This document shows, piece by piece, positions 5,642 to 9,058 of a stretch of DNA of 9,058 nt (its first letter is position 1; each line of letters opens with the position of its first letter). The DNA comes from Pollutimonas sp036675955. Its GTDB lineage: Bacteria > Pseudomonadota > Gammaproteobacteria > Burkholderiales > Burkholderiaceae_B. The DNA lies in contig JAKFDW010000121.1 of the NCBI GenBank assembly GCA_036675955.1, forward strand, positions 1 through 9,058, written 5' to 3'. Under the pieces are notes generated by a model. It did not search any database, was not told the DNA's origin, and saw nothing but the letters and a program-made list of their open reading frames with translations. The position numbers and the translations under genes are program-made.

Positions 5642-7891
5642 CTGACCTTCCAGGAAGCTCTTCAGCTTGTCTGCCCGGCTAGGGTGACGCAGCTTGCGCA
5701 GTGCCTTGGCTTCTATTTGACGAATACGCTCGCGCGTGACGTCGAACTGCTTTCCGACCTCTTCCAAGGTCTGGTCGGTGCTCATCTCTATACCGAAGCG
5801 CATGCGCAAGACCTTTGCTTCGCGCGGGGTAAGCGAATCGAGCACTTCCTTGACGACATCGCGCATCGACCCATGCAGGGCCCATTCGGACGGCGACAAG
5901 GTGCCGGTATCTTCGATGAAGTCGCCCAGATGAGAGTCGTCGTCGTCGCCGATGGGTGTTTCCATCGAGATCGGCTCTTTGGCTATCTTCAGGATCTTGC
6001 GGACCTTGTCTTCCGGCATGTCCATTTTTTGCGCAAGCGTGGCGGGATCCGGCTCGGCACCGGTTTCCTGCAGAATCTGGCGATTGATGCGATTCATTTT
6101 ATTGATCGTTTCAATCATGTGCACCGGAATGCGGATGGTGCGTGCCTGATCCGCAATGGAACGCGTAATGGCCTGGCGTATCCACCATGTTGCATAGGTG
6201 GAAAATTTGTAGCCGCGACGATACTCGAACTTGTCCACGGCTTTCATCAGGCCGATATTGCCTTCCTGGATCAGGTCCAGGAACTGCAGGCCGCGATTCG
6301 TGTACTTCTTGGCAATGGAGATGACCAGACGCAAGTTCGCTTCCGTCATTTCGCGCTTGGCCTTGCGAGCCTTCGCTTCGCCAGTTGCCATGCGCTTGTT
6401 GACATCTTTGAGATCCTTCAGCGGCAAAACCACTGCCGTTTGCAGGTCGATCAGCTTTTGCTGGATTTCCTGCACGGCGGGGATGTGGCGCTCGAGCGTC
6501 TCGGAATAGGCATGCCCACCCGCGACTTCGCCCAACACCCATTCCAGATTGGTTTCGTTACCGGGAAATACCTTGATGAAATAGGCGCGAGGCATGCCGG
6601 CGCGGTCCACACACGCGTGCAGGACGGCGCGCTCGAGCTTGCGTACTTCACCGACCTGTTCGCGCAGCGTATCGGCGAGCTTCTCGACCATCTTGGCCGT
6701 GAACCGGATACCCATGAGCTCGTTCAGGATGGCTTCTTGTGCCTGGATGTATTCCTGGGCCTGATAGCCGTCGCGTTCGAACGCCTTGCGCATTTTGTCG
6801 AACCAGACACCGATGGTCTCGAACTTCTTGAGGGCTGTGGTGCGCAGATATTCGAGCTGCTTGCTGCTCATGCCGCCTGCAGGACCGTCTTCGTTTTCGT
6901 CGTTGTCGACGGAAACGCCGGCACCGGCGTATTCCTCGCCTTCCTGGTCGATAAGGCCGTCCACGACTTCATCGATCTGCGCGGCGCCTTCGCGCACGCG
7001 CTGCACATACTGGAGGATTTCGTTGACGGTGGTCGGGCATGCCGCAATGGCCATGACCATGTGCTTGAGGCCGTCTTCGATGCGCTTTGCGATTTCGATT
7101 TCGCCTTCGCGGGTAAGGAGCTCGACTGTGCCCATCTCGCGCATATACATGCGCACAGGGTCGGTGGTGCGGCCGAAATCGGAGTCCACCGTGGTCAGGG
7201 CGGCCTCGGCTTCGTCTTCGACGTCGTCGTCGCTGGTGGCCACGGGCGCGTTATCGCTCATGAGCAGCGCATCTGCATCGGGAGCCTGGTCGTATACCGA
7301 GATTCCCATGTCGCTGAATGTGCTGATAATGCCGTCGATGGCTTCGGCATCGACCAGATCGTCAGGCAAATGGTCGTTGATTTCGCCATAAGTGAGGTAG
7401 CCGCGATCTTTGCCCAGCTTGATCAGCACCTTCAGGCGATTGCGGCGGGCCTCTTGCTCTTCGGGCGTCATCTGGTTGCGCGCGGGAACATCTTTGTCGC
7501 CCTTTGCGCGTTTTCCGCCGCGCTTGGGCAGCGGCTTGAGATCGGGAATGACTTCGGCGTCGCCGGAATCGTCGTCATTGAAATCGGCGCTGTCGTTGTT
7601 GGCGTTCTTGGCCGGCCGGCCGGGGCGACGCCCTGAAGGCACAGCGCGAGCGGCAGTCTTGCCCGCTTTCTTTACCTCGGTCGAACCCGATTCAGCGGCC
7701 TTCTTGGCTGCGGCCTTGGTGGTCGCCGCTTTCTTGGCCGTAGCCTTTTTCACGGTAGAGGCTTTATCTGCCGTAACACCATCCCCGACCTTCACTGCTG
7801 TCTTGGCGACGCTTTTGGTCGCGGCCACAGTTATAGGTTTCTTGACAGCTTCTTCAGCCGACAGGGGGGTTTTACCAGTACGTTGGGTCAT
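5639..7891 (-). CDS. rpoD: RNA polymerase primary sigma factor RpoD (sigma70)
   Basis: The housekeeping sigma factor directs core RNA polymerase to -35/-10 promoters. The 750 residues show every sigma70 region: 1.1 (about 150-215, DRGYLTYGEINDHLP), 1.2 (about 241-275, GRTTDPVRMYMREMGTVELL), a long non-conserved region, region 2 (about 517-590) with NRGLQFLDLIQEGNIGLMKA and YKFSTYATWWIRQAI, region 3 with ISMETPIGDDDDSHLGDFIED (641-661), and region 4 (about 685-745) with VTRERIRQIEAKALRKLRHP. It is much longer than the 613-residue E. coli protein because of a basic Lys/Ala-rich N-terminal extension (1 to about 140) with an AT-hook-like GRRPGRPAK (87-95). The ATG at 7891 has only a weak GGAAA upstream. 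It follows dnaG on the same strand, 239 bp away, and ends in the stop-codon repeat array and terminator. Confidence 0.98.
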   Translation of the reverse strand: MTQRTGKTPLSAEEAVKKPITVAATKSVAKTAVKVGDGVTADKASTVKKATAKKAATTKAAAKKAAESGSTEVKKAGKTAARAVPSGRRPGRPAKNANNDSADFNDDDSGDAEVIPDLKPLPKRGGKRAKGDKDVPARNQMTPEEQEARRNRLKVLIKLGKDRGYLTYGEINDHLPDDLVDAEAIDGIISTFSDMGISVYDQAPDADALLMSDNAPVATSDDDVEDEAEAALTTVDSDFGRTTDPVRMYMREMGTVELLTREGEIEIAKRIEDGLKHMVMAIAACPTTVNEILQYVQRVREGAAQIDEVVDGLIDQEGEEYAGAGVSVDNDENEDGPAGGMSSKQLEYLRTTALKKFETIGVWFDKMRKAFERDGYQAQEYIQAQEAILNELMGIRFTAKMVEKLADTLREQVGEVRKLERAVLHACVDRAGMPRAYFIKVFPGNETNLEWVLGEVAGGHAYSETLERHIPAVQEIQQKLIDLQTAVVLPLKDLKDVNKRMATGEAKARKAKREMTEANLRLVISIAKKYTNRGLQFLDLIQEGNIGLMKAVDKFEYRRGYKFSTYATWWIRQAITRSIADQARTIRIPVHMIETINKMNRINRQILQETGAEPDPATLAQKMDMPEDKVRKILKIAKEPISMETPIGDDDDSHLGDFIEDTGTLSPSEWALHGSMRDVVKEVLDSLTPREAKVLRMRFGIEMSTDQTLEEVGKQFDVTRERIRQIEAKALRKLRHPSRADKLKSFLEGQ

Positions 7892-7967
7892 AGTCGTTTC
7901 CGTAGGCGCAAAATCACTCGGTCAGCCAGTGGCCAACGAGTGTTGCAGGGCAGAACTTACTGATCGC

Positions 7968-7989
7968 AAAAAATACGCACACGCTGCGT
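7968..7989 (-). terminator. Weak attenuator-like hairpin in the dnaG-rpoD gap
   Basis: On the minus strand ACGCA, a five-base loop, TGCGT, one A and then six T form a small stem with a T-tract, about 77 bases upstream of the rpoD start. Five base pairs is short for an intrinsic terminator. It could dampen read-through from dnaG or be chance. Confidence 0.25.
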
Positions 7990-8021
7990 TTAACACTGAT
8001 GCCACCCAAAGCAGCCCATAT

Positions 8022-8049
8022 TTAATATTCCTTGACGCTATCGTTGCAA
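8022..8049 (-). promoter_or_regulatory. Candidate internal promoter for rpoD
   Basis: On the minus strand TTGCAA (8049-8044), 16 bases, then TATTAA (8027-8022), each matching the sigma70 consensus at four of six positions, in the most AT-rich part of the 239-bp dnaG-rpoD gap. The gap is long for a tightly coupled operon, and separate rpoD promoters are known in other bacteria. Nothing else is recognised in this gap apart from the small hairpin nearer rpoD. Confidence 0.3.
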
Positions 8050-8130
8050 GGCAAAGGGGGCTAGCCGGTTTACACCACTATTAGGCAATAATATGCACAG
8101 CTTTTGCGAAAACTCTCAATTTTACAGCAC

Positions 8131-9058
8131 TTAACGCGAAGAAGCACTATTCAGCAATGCAATTCGTCGTGTCAATTCGTGATACCTCTTTCGGGAAATA
8201 TCGTCCTTCAAACCAGCATTGACCAGCGCCGACTGCTCGGCCTTTATGGCGTCAAGCTCGATACGGCGCATCGCATCGTTCCATTCAGTATGCGGGTCGG
8301 GTAAATCTTCCTGAGCCAATAATTCTGGGCTTACCGAAGCCAGCACACCGGCCAGGTCCGAACCTGGATCGGCCGCCTGCAGCAAGGCGCCTGCATGTCG
8401 TGCGCCGCTGGCGTTGGCCAAGGCGATAAGGTCCCGGACCAGAACTAGATGGGGGCCCTGCTCCAGAATTTCAAGCTGCTGATCGCCCAGACTGGAAACC
8501 AGCTCCGGATGCGCCAGAAGCAAGCGCAGCAGCCGCTTGGCCATGGGCGTAACCGTGCGGGCCTTGCTTGCGCGCACCGCTGTCGGCGCCGGCCGCGAAA
8601 ATGGCGCCGGAGAATGGTCGTCGTTATCATCGTACGACCCATAATCATCCGGATCGAACATGGGTGCGTCCATGAATCCGGGTGGCTCTTCGCTTCCATC
8701 CGGCTGCGCTGCGTCGGGACGCGTTGGCCGCTTGGACGGCAAGGCTGCCGCCGGTTCGGGCGCGGCCACTTCCGCCAGCATCTGGCCCAGTTCCTCCGGA
8801 GTCAGAAGCACCAGCTTGGCAAATTCACGCTCGATCTGAACCCGCAACGTACCCTCGGGCAGCGATGCCAGCAAGGGTTTGGCCTCGTGCACGCAGGCCG
8901 CCCGCCCTTCCGCTTCGTGCATGGCATGGCGTGATGCGAGTTCGTCCAGCATGAACCGCGACAGCGGTACCGCTTCGGCCACCGTCGCCTTGAAGGCTTC
9001 CTGGCCATACTCGCGAATATAAGAATCCGGATCATGTTCGGACGGCAGAAACAGGAAT
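8131..9058 (-). CDS. dnaG: DNA primase DnaG, C-terminal part (5' end outside window)
   Basis: Primase lays RNA primers at the replication fork and docks on the DnaB helicase through its C-terminus. The frame runs off the right edge: residues FLFLPSEHDPDSYIREYGQEAF lie upstream of the first in-window GTG (8982) and match the end of the TOPRIM/RNA-polymerase core (EHDPDS). Then come PLSRFMLDEL and the core-ending helices, an acidic, proline-rich disordered linker (nucleotides about 8766-8548, with DPDDYGSYDDNDD), and the helicase-binding domain, which starts near TPMAKRLLRLLLAHPEL and ends at the TAA at 8131. About 308 codons are present. Its place just before rpoD matches the macromolecular-synthesis operon; rpsU would be expected further right. 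Confidence 0.95.
   Translation of the reverse strand, partial: FLFLPSEHDPDSYIREYGQEAFKATVAEAVPLSRFMLDELASRHAMHEAEGRAACVHEAKPLLASLPEGTLRVQIEREFAKLVLLTPEELGQMLAEVAAPEPAAALPSKRPTRPDAAQPDGSEEPPGFMDAPMFDPDDYGSYDDNDDHSPAPFSRPAPTAVRASKARTVTPMAKRLLRLLLAHPELVSSLGDQQLEILEQGPHLVLVRDLIALANASGARHAGALLQAADPGSDLAGVLASVSPELLAQEDLPDPHTEWNDAMRRIELDAIKAEQSALVNAGLKDDISRKRYHELTRRIALLNSASSR

Noticed and set aside
5684..7636. A 650-codon open frame on the plus strand antisense to rpoD.
   Set aside because: It lies entirely opposite a firmly identified sigma70 gene. Its translation shows no recognisable domain, and it is explained by codon bias of rpoD on the other strand.
8102..8112. TTTTGCGAAAA near-palindrome just after the dnaG stop.
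   Set aside because: Short A/T-arm symmetry of this kind is common in AT-rich intergenic DNA and fits no specific site.

Overview
The window looks like chromosomal DNA of a betaproteobacterium (order Burkholderiales), most likely from the Alcaligenaceae (Bordetella/Achromobacter/Pusillimonas-like). The main reasons are the primary sigma factor, which has a long Lys/Ala-rich N-terminal extension ahead of region 1.1, the dnaG-rpoD gene order, the fairly GC-rich coding DNA, and an AcoR-type sigma54 activator divergent from an ExaC-type aldehyde dehydrogenase. This assignment rests on protein features recalled from memory, not on a search.

Layout. The left edge (1-891, + strand) is the 3' three quarters of a BenE-family transporter gene. 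It converges, with only 11 bp between stop codons, on pxpA (903-1685, - strand), encoding the A subunit of 5-oxoprolinase. Upstream of pxpA on the same strand is an NAD-dependent acetaldehyde dehydrogenase gene (1798-3324). Divergent from it is a sigma54-dependent activator of the AcoR type (3567-5450, + strand). The 242-bp region between these two holds a strong -24/-12 promoter facing the dehydrogenase, a probable extended -10 promoter facing the activator, and a perfect palindrome with a degenerate second copy about 100-160 bp upstream of the sigma54 promoter. This makes a self-contained metabolite-responsive switch: the GAF-domain activator presumably senses a substrate-derived signal and turns on aldehyde oxidation, and pxpA may be co-transcribed.

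The right half is housekeeping: the 3' part of dnaG (primase, running off the right edge) followed by rpoD (sigma70), both on the - strand, as in the macromolecular-synthesis operon. The 239-bp dnaG-rpoD gap is AT-rich and may hold a separate rpoD promoter and a weak attenuator-like hairpin. Past the rpoD stop there is a 13-bp tandem repeat whose unit begins with the stop codon itself, then one or two intrinsic terminators that close the operon and separate it from the converging activator gene.

No mobile element, CRISPR array, tRNA, rRNA or phage gene was seen. I find no convincing previously undescribed system. The most interesting items are the regulatory architecture of the activator/dehydrogenase region, the stop-codon repeat array after rpoD, and the histone-H1-like extension of RpoD.
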